Virus record (IMG/VR): IMGVR_UViG_3300037264_003358
Coordinates: 1 to 25,091 of that record
Length of the DNA stretch: 25,091 nt
Source of the DNA: a virus
Direction: 5' to 3' (one strand)
The notes beneath the pieces were generated by a model that was not told the DNA's origin, ran no database searches, and was given only the letters and a program-made list of their open reading frames with translations. The first letter of the stretch is position 1. Every line of letters starts with the position of its first letter. Positions 3,946-13,500 of the stretch are shown one piece after another. The translations under genes and the position numbers were made by a program.

Positions 3946-6060
3946 TCATTCGCTCCCTAGGCGCTGCTCGCGCGTTTCGAGGCCCTGCCCGAGCTTCGGG
4001 GCGCCGCCGATCTTGGCCGCGCGCGTGTCGGACTTGCTTTGCTCCGCCCCATAGCTCTCTTGTACCGCGGCGATGACGCGCGGGTCCAGCGTCGGATCCG
4101 TCGGGGCGTCGAAGGCGATCCCCAGCGCCACGCGCGTATCGTAGTCCGGCATCGAGCCGCGCCGGATGTTGCGGGCATACTCGCGGAGCACGCGCCCGCG
4201 GAGGTCCAGGTACATGTCCGGCATGTGCTGCTTCAGCGCGCTGATGGTGTCTCCGTAGATCCATCCGCTTTGCAGCTCGCTGAGGACCGCGCCTGCGCCG
4301 TCGGTGAGCGCGTCCTGCGTGCGCTCGAGCTTCTTCACGCGGGTCGGGTCCTTCGGGGCCCGGCGGAGGATGCTCCCGGGCGCGTCCATGAACTCGCCCA
4401 GCGTCTTGACGTTCTCGAGGAGCTTGCTCTGGATGGCTGCCGCCGACTGCTTCGGAATCCGCTTCTCCAGCTCGGCGAGGACCGTCGCGTCCGTCCCGAG
4501 CTGCTGCATCTGCTCGACGGCGCGCACGCGCTGGCGGTGCTCGCTCGAGCCCGCCGGCTCCCCGTCGGCGAGGCGGATGCCGGTCTGCGCCGTGCCACGC
4601 GCGGCAATCTCGGCGATCTTCGCCACGCTGTCCGCGTGCTTCGTCGTGATGGCGGAGAGCGCGGAGAGCACCGAGGCAGGGATCCCCGTCGCCACGCTCA
4701 GCGCGCGCGTCGCCGCGTTCCCGGCGGCGCCCGAAGCGACCTGTGCGGCGAGCTCGCGCGCCTTGTTGGCGCCCACGCCGGGGATCGGCGGCGCCTCGGC
4801 GGCCTCCTTCAGCTCCCTGGCGAGGTCCGCGGCGTGGCTCTTGGCCTTGTCGAGCGCCTCCGCCGTCGTCTTGGCGGCCTTCTTGGGGAGACCAGGGCCA
4901 GCTTCGCCCAAGAGGCCCTCCGCACGCGTCGCCCACCCTTCGAAGTCGCGGTGCCACGAGGCCACGTCCTTGGTCGTCGGGTCGGATGTGAGCCTCGGGG
5001 GCGGCTCGATCTTCGGGATCACGGGTGCCACGGCGCCGCCGGTGGGCTTGACGACGCCAGTCATGTCCTGGCCCAGCTGCCTGCGCAGCTCGTAGCCCAT
5101 ATCGCCAGCCACTCCGCGCGCCGCGGCACCGCGGGAAGTGCGGAGAGAGGACCGATCGAGGTTCCGGTGGACCTCGTCGGCGTGTTGGACCGCGGAATTG
5201 ACCCGATCCAGGGCTGATTTCGTCGGGATCCGCCGCGCCACCGCCGTGGAAGCGTCATCGGCGGCCCCGAGGAGCTTCGCCACGCCCGCTTTGACGGCGT
5301 TGGAGGTGGTTTCGGCCGCTTTGGCGCCCGCGCGGACCGCCCCGGAGGCGAGAGGGGCCAGCGCGCCACCGACGCCCCCCAATCCGGCGCCCAACCCCAC
5401 GTTTTTGAGGATGTTCTTGCTGATCTCGGCGCTGATGACGTCCAGCGTCACCGGATTCCCGCTCAGAACCGCGTCGGTGACCGCCTGCTGGACCGTGATA
5501 TTGGCGCCCTCGGCCATCCCGGCGCCGATCCCGCGCACCAGGCTGCTGCCCGTCCGTGCGAGCAGCGACGGAGCAGCGGCGGCCGCCTCGCCAGCGATGC
5601 CTGCCCCTCGAGCGATGCCACCGGCCGTTCCTGCGGCCTCCGCGGCTGCTGTGCCGCCCGCGAGGCCCGCTTCGCCAGCTGCCCCCAGGAGCCGGGCGCC
5701 ACTCCGCAGGGCCCCTCCTGCTGTCGCGGCGAGGGCAACGCCGCCCGCGATCTCGCTACCCGTCGAAAGCATCGGGTTGTAGGCCCGGAGCTTCGCCAGG
5801 TCCTCGGGCGTCGTCAGCTGGCCGAGCAGCAGGTCACTCAGGCCGAAGGGAACCGCTCCGCGCGCGAAGCCGGCGCCCGCGGCAGCCGCCATCCCGCCGG
5901 GGCCGCTGTAGGCCTTGCGCTCCTCGTAGCCCTGCGCCTCTTCGGGGACGGCGTAGCGGAAGTCTCCGCGCGCCACGCCCTTCGCGGCCTCGTCGGCGGG
6001 GAGGATCCCCACCTCGTTGCCGATGACGACCTTGACCATGCCCGGCGTCGTGTCGGCCAT
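3946..6060 (-). CDS. Large Ala/Gly-rich protein, probable internal virion (ejection) protein
   Basis: This 704-aa protein has an N-terminal segment of about 55 residues, then a long Ala/Gly-rich, weakly hydrophobic region (about 55-260) with several stretches able to associate with a membrane. Helical, charged segments follow (for example about 395-425 and 500-600) and a compact C-terminal part with GWIYGDTISALKQHMPDMYL. Long low-complexity helical proteins at the end of a short-tailed-phage virion operon are usually internal core or ejected proteins that help DNA cross the cell envelope. No lysozyme or transglycosylase motif was recognised. AGGA lies 4 nt before the ATG. Assignment rests on position and composition, not homology. 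Confidence 0.6.
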   Translation of the reverse strand: MADTTPGMVKVVIGNEVGILPADEAAKGVARGDFRYAVPEEAQGYEERKAYSGPGGMAAAAGAGFARGAVPFGLSDLLLGQLTTPEDLAKLRAYNPMLSTGSEIAGGVALAATAGGALRSGARLLGAAGEAGLAGGTAAAEAAGTAGGIARGAGIAGEAAAAAPSLLARTGSSLVRGIGAGMAEGANITVQQAVTDAVLSGNPVTLDVISAEISKNILKNVGLGAGLGGVGGALAPLASGAVRAGAKAAETTSNAVKAGVAKLLGAADDASTAVARRIPTKSALDRVNSAVQHADEVHRNLDRSSLRTSRGAAARGVAGDMGYELRRQLGQDMTGVVKPTGGAVAPVIPKIEPPPRLTSDPTTKDVASWHRDFEGWATRAEGLLGEAGPGLPKKAAKTTAEALDKAKSHAADLARELKEAAEAPPIPGVGANKARELAAQVASGAAGNAATRALSVATGIPASVLSALSAITTKHADSVAKIAEIAARGTAQTGIRLADGEPAGSSEHRQRVRAVEQMQQLGTDATVLAELEKRIPKQSAAAIQSKLLENVKTLGEFMDAPGSILRRAPKDPTRVKKLERTQDALTDGAGAVLSELQSGWIYGDTISALKQHMPDMYLDLRGRVLREYARNIRRGSMPDYDTRVALGIAFDAPTDPTLDPRVIAAVQESYGAEQSKSDTRAAKIGGAPKLGQGLETREQRLGSE

Positions 6061-6066
6061 GGCGTC

Positions 6067-7968
6067 CTACTTGTAGAGCCGATCGGGGTCAGGCTTGGGT
6101 GGTCCAGCCGGCTCCTGAGACGGTGGCTTGGGGAGTTCGGTGCCAGCGGGAACGCCGAAAACCTGGCCCGTCTCGGCGAGAGAGCGCCCGGTCATTTCAC
6201 GCCGCGCCTCGCCGCGCCGTGACTTGTAGATTTTCGCCCGTTTCTTCCCCTCGGCGTCGCGGTAGGTGCTTCCGGGCTCGACGGCATGTGACTCGGCGGT
6301 TGTGTCGACGAGATCCTCAACGTCGCGCTGGATTGAGCCTAACGCCTCGCCCGCGTTGGCGGCGTTGATTTCCGCGGGTACGACGATGCCGGCGCGGGCC
6401 ATGTTCTGGTCGTGCTCGCGCACCACTCCCTGGTCCAGCGCCTTGGTGTGGACCATGAACGTGATCCACGCGGCCTTGCTCTTCTGGATCTCTCTGGCTG
6501 TGAAGTTGGCTTCGTCCCATCGGCCCTCGTCGGCCGCGGCCTTGAGCTGCTGGAGGAGTCGCCTGGTCGTTGTGAGGTATGTGCCAGAGTCTCGGAGAAG
6601 CTTCGCTGTCTCCTTGTTGTCGACGAACCCGCCGTAAGCCGGAACCTCGTAGCCGATCTTGCCCTCGTCATACTCGACGTCCCAGCCGCCCTCGATTTCC
6701 TCCATCCCCGTCTTCGCCTTGCCGCCCATGCCCACCGCGAGCTTCTGCTGCTCAAGCTGACCGGCGTAGTCGCGCATCGTCACGTCCAGCACCTCGTTGT
6801 TGCGTTGGATCGCTTCGATAGCCTGCCGCGCTCCGATCTTCGCCTCCTCGGTCGCCGCCTCCGTCTCCATCTGCTGGAGGAACTGGATCGCCTGATCGTT
6901 CAGGCCGCGCTTCGCCATCGCCTCGGCCGCCGGCAGGTCGCGCAGCTGGTCGAACAACGTCCCGAGGATGTGCTGTTCCGCTCCAACACGCCGGCCAGCG
7001 GTGTCGATGTCGGCCTTCTGCGCCGCGATGTCCTGGTCGCGCATCGTCATGAACATCTCGGCGGCCTGGTTGCCCTGGCCCGTGAGCGCGCCGCCGATGC
7101 CGCCCAGCATCAGCGAGAACGCCATGAAGATGTTCCCGAGGGCGCCCTTCTCCTTCATCATCCGGTCCGGGTCGATCTCTCGGTTCGCCGCGTCCGCGAG
7201 CGCGATGACGTTCTGGGACCGCTGCTCGATGTCCCGGTGGAACTTGTCCACCTTCTCGCGGCTCGCCGTCTCGACAGCCTTCCGTTCCTCTTGGAGACGC
7301 TGGTTCTCATCGAGGACGCGCTGCCCACGCGCCGCGTCGCCCGTCTTCATTTCGGCCTCGGCCTTGAGCTTCGCCTGGACCGGATCAAACTTCGTCATCA
7401 CGCCTGCACGCGCCTGAAGGCCTCCGCCAGGCCCGGTCTTGTTGTACCACTGGCCGTACGCCTCCAGCTGCTCGTTGGCCTGGTCGATGGTGATCCGCCC
7501 GGCCTCCAGGTCGTCCATCACCGTCGCCGGATAGATCTCCGGGTTCGCGCCGAAGAACCGGCCCCCATACGTTCCGGGCGGCCCCTCGGGAACCGGAGGC
7601 GCCAAGGTGCCCGAGAGCGCGGCGGTAGTCTGATAGGCCTGGGCGGCCTCGGCGCGCTTTCCCGCGGCGCCGGCCCGCACGCCCTCTTCGTCCCCGGGCA
7701 TCTTCGCTTGGAGGCCGGCCATCCGCGCAGCCATCGCGTCCCCCGTCTCGCGGAAGACGCGGGCTGCCTCCATGGCTTGGTAGGGCGTCAGGTCGGGAAC
7801 GTTGGTCACCGCCTCGCCCTGCGCCGTCGCCGCCTCCTTGAACGGCTCGATGGGCAGCGGCGACACCTCGGTCCTCGAAGCGGGCGGCCCGGACGGCGGA
7901 ACCGGCGGACCCTTGTACCGCATCGAGTCGGGGAGGTACGCGTCCTGCGGGAGGGGCGGGAAAGCCAT
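6067..7968 (-). CDS. Probable internal virion/ejection protein, helical
   Basis: A 633-aa protein with a Pro-rich start (residues 1-40), a long helical and coiled-coil-prone centre (about 195-265, rich in Lys, Glu, Arg), a hydrophobic glycine segment at 277-297 (ALGNIFMAFSLMLGGIGGA) that could insert in a membrane, more helices (300-420), and a mixed C-terminal domain ending in a Pro-rich tail. This fits a protein stored in the head or tail and ejected into the host. ATG 7968 shares a base with the preceding stop (TGATG); the frame remains open 31 codons further upstream, but that part is antiphase to the previous gene. The nearest ribosome site, GAGAGG, is 11 nt away, so coupling is likely. 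No enzyme motif is seen. Confidence 0.6.
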   Translation of the reverse strand: MAFPPLPQDAYLPDSMRYKGPPVPPSGPPASRTEVSPLPIEPFKEAATAQGEAVTNVPDLTPYQAMEAARVFRETGDAMAARMAGLQAKMPGDEEGVRAGAAGKRAEAAQAYQTTAALSGTLAPPVPEGPPGTYGGRFFGANPEIYPATVMDDLEAGRITIDQANEQLEAYGQWYNKTGPGGGLQARAGVMTKFDPVQAKLKAEAEMKTGDAARGQRVLDENQRLQEERKAVETASREKVDKFHRDIEQRSQNVIALADAANREIDPDRMMKEKGALGNIFMAFSLMLGGIGGALTGQGNQAAEMFMTMRDQDIAAQKADIDTAGRRVGAEQHILGTLFDQLRDLPAAEAMAKRGLNDQAIQFLQQMETEAATEEAKIGARQAIEAIQRNNEVLDVTMRDYAGQLEQQKLAVGMGGKAKTGMEEIEGGWDVEYDEGKIGYEVPAYGGFVDNKETAKLLRDSGTYLTTTRRLLQQLKAAADEGRWDEANFTAREIQKSKAAWITFMVHTKALDQGVVREHDQNMARAGIVVPAEINAANAGEALGSIQRDVEDLVDTTAESHAVEPGSTYRDAEGKKRAKIYKSRRGEARREMTGRSLAETGQVFGVPAGTELPKPPSQEPAGPPKPDPDRLYK

Positions 7969-8360
7969 CAGGGGGGCAGCCTCTCCACGTCGAGATCGAC
8001 GTTGGCCGTGGTCGCCATGGCGAACGGCGCCGCCGAATCGCGGTGCTGCCGGAAGATCCACTCCTCCTGTGCGCGCAGTTCAATGAGGCTCGTTTGCCCC
8101 GTGGCGGCGCGGATGCCGATGTAGCCCGCGTTCCCGATGGGGTTGCGGTTCTTCAGCTTCCACACGCCACCGACCGCGGTGTCAGCGCTGGTCCCGAGGT
8201 CGATCGCCTCCTCGACACCGGCGACGAAGGTTTGCGTCGTCCCGCGAACGCACTTCGTGCCCGTCACGTCGATCTGCTGCGTCCGCAGCGGCACCGTCCA
8301 CGTCTCTCCGTTGGAGAGCACCGCCTCGGCGCTCGTCACGATCGTCAATTCCTTGGCCAT
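7968..8360 (-). CDS. Small beta-sheet virion protein
   Basis: A 130-aa protein with many short strands (LTIVTSAEAVLSNGETWTV, GVWKLKNRNP, AGYIGIRAATG). It resembles the small beta-rich proteins made by tailed phages for capsid decoration, tail plugs or fibre attachment. ATG 8360 overlaps the previous TGA and has AGGGAG 6 nt upstream. A run of six C residues directly precedes its stop codon. It sits between two putative internal virion proteins. The exact role is not recognised. Confidence 0.65.
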   Translation of the reverse strand: MAKELTIVTSAEAVLSNGETWTVPLRTQQIDVTGTKCVRGTTQTFVAGVEEAIDLGTSADTAVGGVWKLKNRNPIGNAGYIGIRAATGQTSLIELRAQEEWIFRQHRDSAAPFAMATTANVDLDVERLPP

Positions 8361-9856
8361 CACTTGCTCCCTGGGAACCGCGCCAGAAGCGCATCGAGCC
8401 GCGCGCGCGCGCGCCGGACTGCATCATCCGGCAGCGCCGGAGCAGCATCCATCCGTCCGCCTTCGCCACCGTGACCGGGCACGCTGCCGGCTCCCTCGTC
8501 GCCGTAGGCGTAATCCGCGGGAGCGCCACCCGAGCGGCCCCGGGGGCCACGGCGCCCGGAGTAACCCTCCCAGTGGGGCTCGATGGCGTTGATGGGAATC
8601 CCGCCGATCTCCCGCATCTTTCGTGGCTCCGGCTGCTCCAGCTCGCGGACGCGCTCGTTCAGTCGGCCAAGGAGCGCCAGCGCCGTGGTGCTCGCCTTGG
8701 GGCCGTCCACCTGCTTCACGCCGCCCTCGCCCTCGCGAACGAGGCCGGCGCCGATCGGGGTGCGCTCCAGCTCCTGCGCGCTCACGCCGTACTGCGGGCC
8801 AGGGCGCTGCGCGGCTTCGGGGCCAGGCTGGTACTCGAACTCGCGGCCCCGGAGCGCATCGAGGGCCTGGTCCTCGCGCTGAGTGCTCGCGCGCGGGAGC
8901 GGGTTCGGGCTCGGGCGCGCAAGCAGGCTCGACGTTCGCTCGCCTTCGGCATCGAGCTCGCGGAAGATCCGACCCACGCCGCCGCCTGTCCCCGGGCCTG
9001 TTCCCGCTCCGCCCTGGTAGGTGTTGCGCCCCGGCGGGAGCCCACGGCCGTGCTGCTTCGTCTGCCCGAGCGCGGCGTCCATCTTGGCCTGCTCCACGTC
9101 GAGCGCCAGCGACAGCTCGCTCACCCGGCTGTCCGGGAGCGTCTGCGCCTTGTTCCACGACTGCTCCGCCAGCGACACAGCCCACTCGGTCGCCGCGGCG
9201 TACTCCGCCTCGCTCATCACGCCGGCCTGCATCGCCGCCTGGAGGTCGTCGAGCTGACCAGCCGCCTCGCCGTGGATCGCTTGCTTGATGCGCTCGTCGC
9301 TGCCCAGCCACGCGCCGCCCATGCTGCCGAGTCCGCTTAAGATACCCCCGCCGATCTGTCCCCAGATCCCACCCTCCGCGTCCTCTTCCGCCTTGTCGGC
9401 GGCATACTTCGCCGAGCGCGCCATCTCGTAGGCGCGCTGGTAGTCGGCCATCAGAACCTCGGTGCCGAGCATCATCTGTGGCTCAGTCCCGAGCGCCTGG
9501 AGGTAGCCAGCCTGCGCCTGACCAAACTCCTGCGCCCGGTTCATGCCCATCTCGCGGCTCAGCCCTGCGCCTTGCTGCGCGCCTCCTAGCTGCGCGGCGC
9601 GGAGAGCCAGCGGGCTCTGTGACCCGGCCGCCGCCATGCGCATCTGCTGCTCCGCCTGCGACTGTCCCGCGAGCTGCGACTGCTGCGCCACCGACGCCGC
9701 GCCGCTCCTCTGCGCCTCCAGCGCCGCGCGCGCCACCTGCTCGTACTGCGCGAGCCATGGATCGAGACCCTGCTCGTACGCCTTCCGAGCGTTGGCCTCG
9801 GCAATCGCGTGGGCCGCGTCTTCTGGCGTGGTGAATATGCCGGGTTGAGTGATCAT
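8360..9856 (-). CDS. Virion protein with glycine-rich hydrophobic hairpin, paralogue of next gene upstream
   Basis: A 498-aa protein. Residues 20-125 are helical and rich in Gln/Ala. Residues 165-186 form a glycine-rich hydrophobic segment (WGQIGGGILSGLGSMGGAW) ending in SDERIKQAI. Residues 190-260 are helical, and the remainder is low-complexity Gly/Pro/Arg-rich. The N-terminal half and the hydrophobic motif are clearly related to the 232-aa protein encoded just upstream, so the two look like a duplicated pair. SDERIKQ recalls the SDxRLK motif at the start of phage intramolecular chaperone (peptidase S74) domains, but no full S74 domain follows. The ATG overlaps the upstream stop as ATGA. 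Likely an internal or tail-associated protein involved in DNA ejection; low homology support. Confidence 0.6.
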   Translation of the reverse strand: MITQPGIFTTPEDAAHAIAEANARKAYEQGLDPWLAQYEQVARAALEAQRSGAASVAQQSQLAGQSQAEQQMRMAAAGSQSPLALRAAQLGGAQQGAGLSREMGMNRAQEFGQAQAGYLQALGTEPQMMLGTEVLMADYQRAYEMARSAKYAADKAEEDAEGGIWGQIGGGILSGLGSMGGAWLGSDERIKQAIHGEAAGQLDDLQAAMQAGVMSEAEYAAATEWAVSLAEQSWNKAQTLPDSRVSELSLALDVEQAKMDAALGQTKQHGRGLPPGRNTYQGGAGTGPGTGGGVGRIFRELDAEGERTSSLLARPSPNPLPRASTQREDQALDALRGREFEYQPGPEAAQRPGPQYGVSAQELERTPIGAGLVREGEGGVKQVDGPKASTTALALLGRLNERVRELEQPEPRKMREIGGIPINAIEPHWEGYSGRRGPRGRSGGAPADYAYGDEGAGSVPGHGGEGGRMDAAPALPDDAVRRARARLDALLARFPGSK

Positions 9857-10551
9857 CCGTAGTAGCCGCCGCCTCCCCCTTGGTAATTTTTATCCGTCTG
9901 CGTAGGCGACTTCGGCCCGGCTGGTGTGCTCGGGCTACCGGCCCATCCGGCGCCGGCCGTCGACAACCCTTGGAGCGCGCCGCCGCCCAGCTTGCCCCAC
10001 ATCTGCATCTGGGCGATGCTGCTCTGCGCGTTGATTCCGTACTGCGCCGCGAGCGCGTCGAGCTTCGCCAATTTGTTCTGCATGTCGAGCTGGTGTAACT
10101 GCTGCTCGAGCTGCGCGCGCTGGAGGAGCGCCGCCTGTTGCATCTCTTGCCCCTGCTGCATCTCTTGGGCTTGGATCGTCTGCGCCGTCATCCCCTGCTG
10201 ACCCTCCAGGCGCCCGCTGGCGTACTGTCCCGCGCGCGCGGCGGCGGCGCTTCCACCGTAGCCGGCCGCCATGGCGTTGATTCGGCCCTGCTGCTGGCCG
10301 GTTGCCGTCTCGAGCTGCTGCTGCGCGGGCGTCCGGCGATCCTCGGCTTGGTTGAGGTACGCTTGCGCCTGCTGAAGCACCGGCTGATAGGCGTCGCCGA
10401 ATTGCTTCTGCCACTGCTGAAGCTGCGTGGGCGGAGCCGCTCCGCCAAGGCCCATCTGCGCCATCAGCTTCCGGCGCATCTCCTCGGGCATCCACGAGGG
10501 GATCTGCTCCTCGCCGAATGCGACGTATTCGCCCGCTGGTGTGAGTGACAT
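9853..10551 (-). CDS. Gln/Ala-rich virion protein with glycine hydrophobic motif
   Basis: A 232-aa protein. After a short N-terminal domain (SWMPEEMRRKLMAQM at 19-33), residues 42-180 form a Gln- and Ala-rich helical region. Then come WGKLGGGALQGLSTAGAGW at 185-203, matching the segment in the 498-aa neighbour, and a Gly-rich tail ending GGGGGYYG. A role as an ejected or internal virion protein that forms or crosses a membrane channel is plausible. GAGG lies 7 nt before the ATG, just after the stop of the nozzle-like gene. The helical region is low in complexity, so database similarity may be misleading. Confidence 0.6.
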   Translation of the reverse strand: MSLTPAGEYVAFGEEQIPSWMPEEMRRKLMAQMGLGGAAPPTQLQQWQKQFGDAYQPVLQQAQAYLNQAEDRRTPAQQQLETATGQQQGRINAMAAGYGGSAAAARAGQYASGRLEGQQGMTAQTIQAQEMQQGQEMQQAALLQRAQLEQQLHQLDMQNKLAKLDALAAQYGINAQSSIAQMQMWGKLGGGALQGLSTAGAGWAGSPSTPAGPKSPTQTDKNYQGGGGGYYG

Positions 10552-10555
10552 CGCG

Positions 10556-13500
10556 TTACCTCGCCTCCGCCAGTTTAGCCCGACCGGCCTTTTTCCGCAC
10601 CTCCACCGCGAAGCCGCTGATGACCGGGCCCCGCCCGGGCTCGAGCGGCACCGCCGGGTCGCGCGTCTCGCGCATGCGGAGCTTCACCACCTCGCACTTG
10701 GTCCCGTGGATGGCCATGAGCAGGTTCCGCTCCGGATCGGGGAGCTGCGCATCCTGCTCCGCGGTCGTCAGCGTCAGCGAGTCGGTCGGCTCCGTGGCGT
10801 AGTCCACGAGGATGTCGAGCGTGATGGTGCTGCCGTCCACGCGACGCAATAGCGCCTGGCCGTAGCGCGTGCGCATGTAGCCGCCGATGTCGCCGAGGCG
10901 GATCCAGCCGGTCTCCACTTCCATGTCGGCGTAGGTCGCGCCCGCGTCGATGCTGGTGGTCGCGTCCTCGACGTAGGGGATGCCGCCCGCGGTGACGATC
11001 CAGTACTCGCCGTCGAGGTAGGCGCCGCCGGTGATGTCGAGGAGCTGGCCGTTCGCGTCGCGCGGTTCCCATCGGCTCCACGCGCCGACGCTGTAATCGA
11101 AGACGAGAACGATGGAGGCGCCCGCGCCGTTGTTGCACGTGAAGCGGAGTTGCGTCACGCCCTTGCAGTCGACCGCCGAGGTGATAGTGGGGTAGGCCGC
11201 GAGCGAGTCCTCGACGGGGGCGCCGATGTACTCGACACGGAGCGCGCGGGAGACTTGATAGAGGCCCCCTTGGCTCTGGAAGAACACCCCGCCGTCCTCT
11301 TTGCCCAGCGTCCAGTTGACGACGCTCCGCGGGTCGATGCAGCCGTACGGGGCGATCTTCCGAATGACGTAATCGTTCCCGACTGCGGCGTTGTCGGGGC
11401 CGCTCCCGGCGATGATGTACGTGGCCTCCTGGCTCCAGCCGATGGCGCGGCCGTCGAGCTCCCGGCCGCCGAAGATGCGCGAGCCGTCGGGGACGAGGAG
11501 CGAGAACCCTTCGTTTGCTTCGGGGACGATGGAATCATCCGACGCTGACCCCTGCGCGAAGGCTTTGGTGAAGCCGAACCGCGCCTTGCGCATGTGGTCG
11601 CCGGTGAAGACGCGGTCTCCGACCACGAAAACGATCCGTCCGCCGTCGGGCATGACGGCCTCCACCTGATCGGGGACGTAGATCGTCTCGGCCAGCTGCG
11701 TGTTCACCGTCAGGTCGCGGTAATTGGACAGCGACCGCGCGGCCTGGGTGTTGGCGTTCACCATGCCGCCGAAATTGGTCCGCGCCGGATCGGCGATGCC
11801 GTTCGGCGTGCTGTTGCGGTAGACGACCGCGCTCATGTCCTGGTTGTCGCGATGCGTGAACGGCAGCGACATCATGGTCACGGTGGCGCTGGCGTTGGCC
11901 GTGGGCGTGATGGTCCGCGTGTAGTCGGGCACGCCCCGGTGGCGCCAGCCACGCTCCCGGTGCTCCCACGTGGACTGGTAGATGTAAGGAATGCTGATGG
12001 TGAGCGGCAGCGTGCCCGTGGCGACCTGCGCGAGAGATGTGATGACCGGCGGGATCAGAAAGCCCCACTCGATGGCCTCCCCGCCCGCGTACCACGTGAA
12101 ATACCCGCCCCCGATGATCGCGGCGCCGCGCGCGATGGCTGCCCCAATGGGAGCCTCGCGGTAGTCGAGTTGCACTTCGCTGGCGCCGAAGCTCGGGATC
12201 GCATCGACGGCCGCGGCGTTGAAGTAGAAGAAGCTCATGGCCTGCGCCATGCACCGCCACTCGTTGGGTCGCGTGGATGGCTGGTGCGCGCGGCTGCCGT
12301 TGCCGGTGTTGATGAGGTGGTTTTTCGGCGAGCCGAGGCCCACGTCGAAGGCAGCCGCAAGGCGAGTGGCATTTGTGGTAGCGCCCGGCTGGTCGTTGAG
12401 ATCCACGACGCAGTTGGCCATGAGCCCCATGGCGAATTGCTCATCCTGGCCCACGCCCAAGATCGTCAGCTCGCCGGGTGTCGTCACACACGACACATAG
12501 GCGCGGCCGTCCTGCCACCACGGTTGCGACAGCGGCATTGCGTTGTAGCCGATCGCCTCGGCAGCGCCGGGGCGGATGTCGCCGCCGTCGGATGCTCGCA
12601 CGCTGCGCCAATGTAGATCGCCGCCGATGGTCGTCGAGCTGGTGTTCCTCACGCCCCAGGTGACGACGACGCGCAGCTCCCCGGTTTCGTCGCGTCCCAT
12701 CGCGACGCCGAGGTTTTCTCCCTGGTCGCTGACGCCTGTCGTGCCCACGGTGACCGCGCCGGCCCACTCCGCTCCCATGGTGGCGCGCTTGAAGGCGCGC
12801 ACGCGGATGAGATCGGACTCTGCCGCCTCGATCCACGCCACGTAGACGCGATCATCTTCCCCGATGCCGTCGCACGTCGCAACGCGGTAGTACGTCGCTC
12901 CGGTGATGCTCCCGGTAGCCTGGGAGACGCTGCCTTGGCTCCAGCGTTCGAGTTGAATCGTGGTCTGAAGGCTGTCGATGTAGGCCGTCATGTAGTCGGT
13001 CGTCTGGACACCGACGCCGCAGTACATGCGCACGGCGCCGTCGTGCGCCATGTCGGTGGTGACGTTCGCGGCAACCGTCGGAGCCGCTCCCGGCGTAAGC
13101 GTCGGGTAGACGTACCGCGCGAGAGTCGCGGGAGACGCGAAGTTGTTTGCGAAGAGGATGACGTGGCCCAAGCCGTGCTTGATGACGCGGGGCGAATGTG
13201 GAGCGCTCGCGCCGCTCGCCTCCGCGGTGAGAAGCTCGAACGTGTCCTCGCCATCCGCCGACTTTCCAATCATGCGGATGCGAGATGAGGGCGTCCCGGC
13301 GTTGTCGGTGTCGCTCGTTCGGTTGAGCACGGTTTGCCGCGCAGCGTAGACCGAGAACCCGTTAGACTCAGCAGAGTCTGGCGCCGTGAACGTCGGCTCG
13401 TGGTGGAACACAGGGAGCTGGTGCCCGGTGCACGGGCTCAGCGGCCCACGGTCGACCCATCTGTCGGCCTCGGGGACGTAGGCGAACAGCCTGCGCGCGC

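Noticed and set aside
4039-5217. Plus-strand open frame of 392 codons
   Set aside because: Antisense to the 704-aa virion protein; composition is of shadow type and there is no ribosome site.
6412-8124. Plus-strand open frame of 570 codons
   Set aside because: Antisense to the 633-aa virion protein; Arg/Leu/His-rich translation typical of a GC-rich shadow frame.
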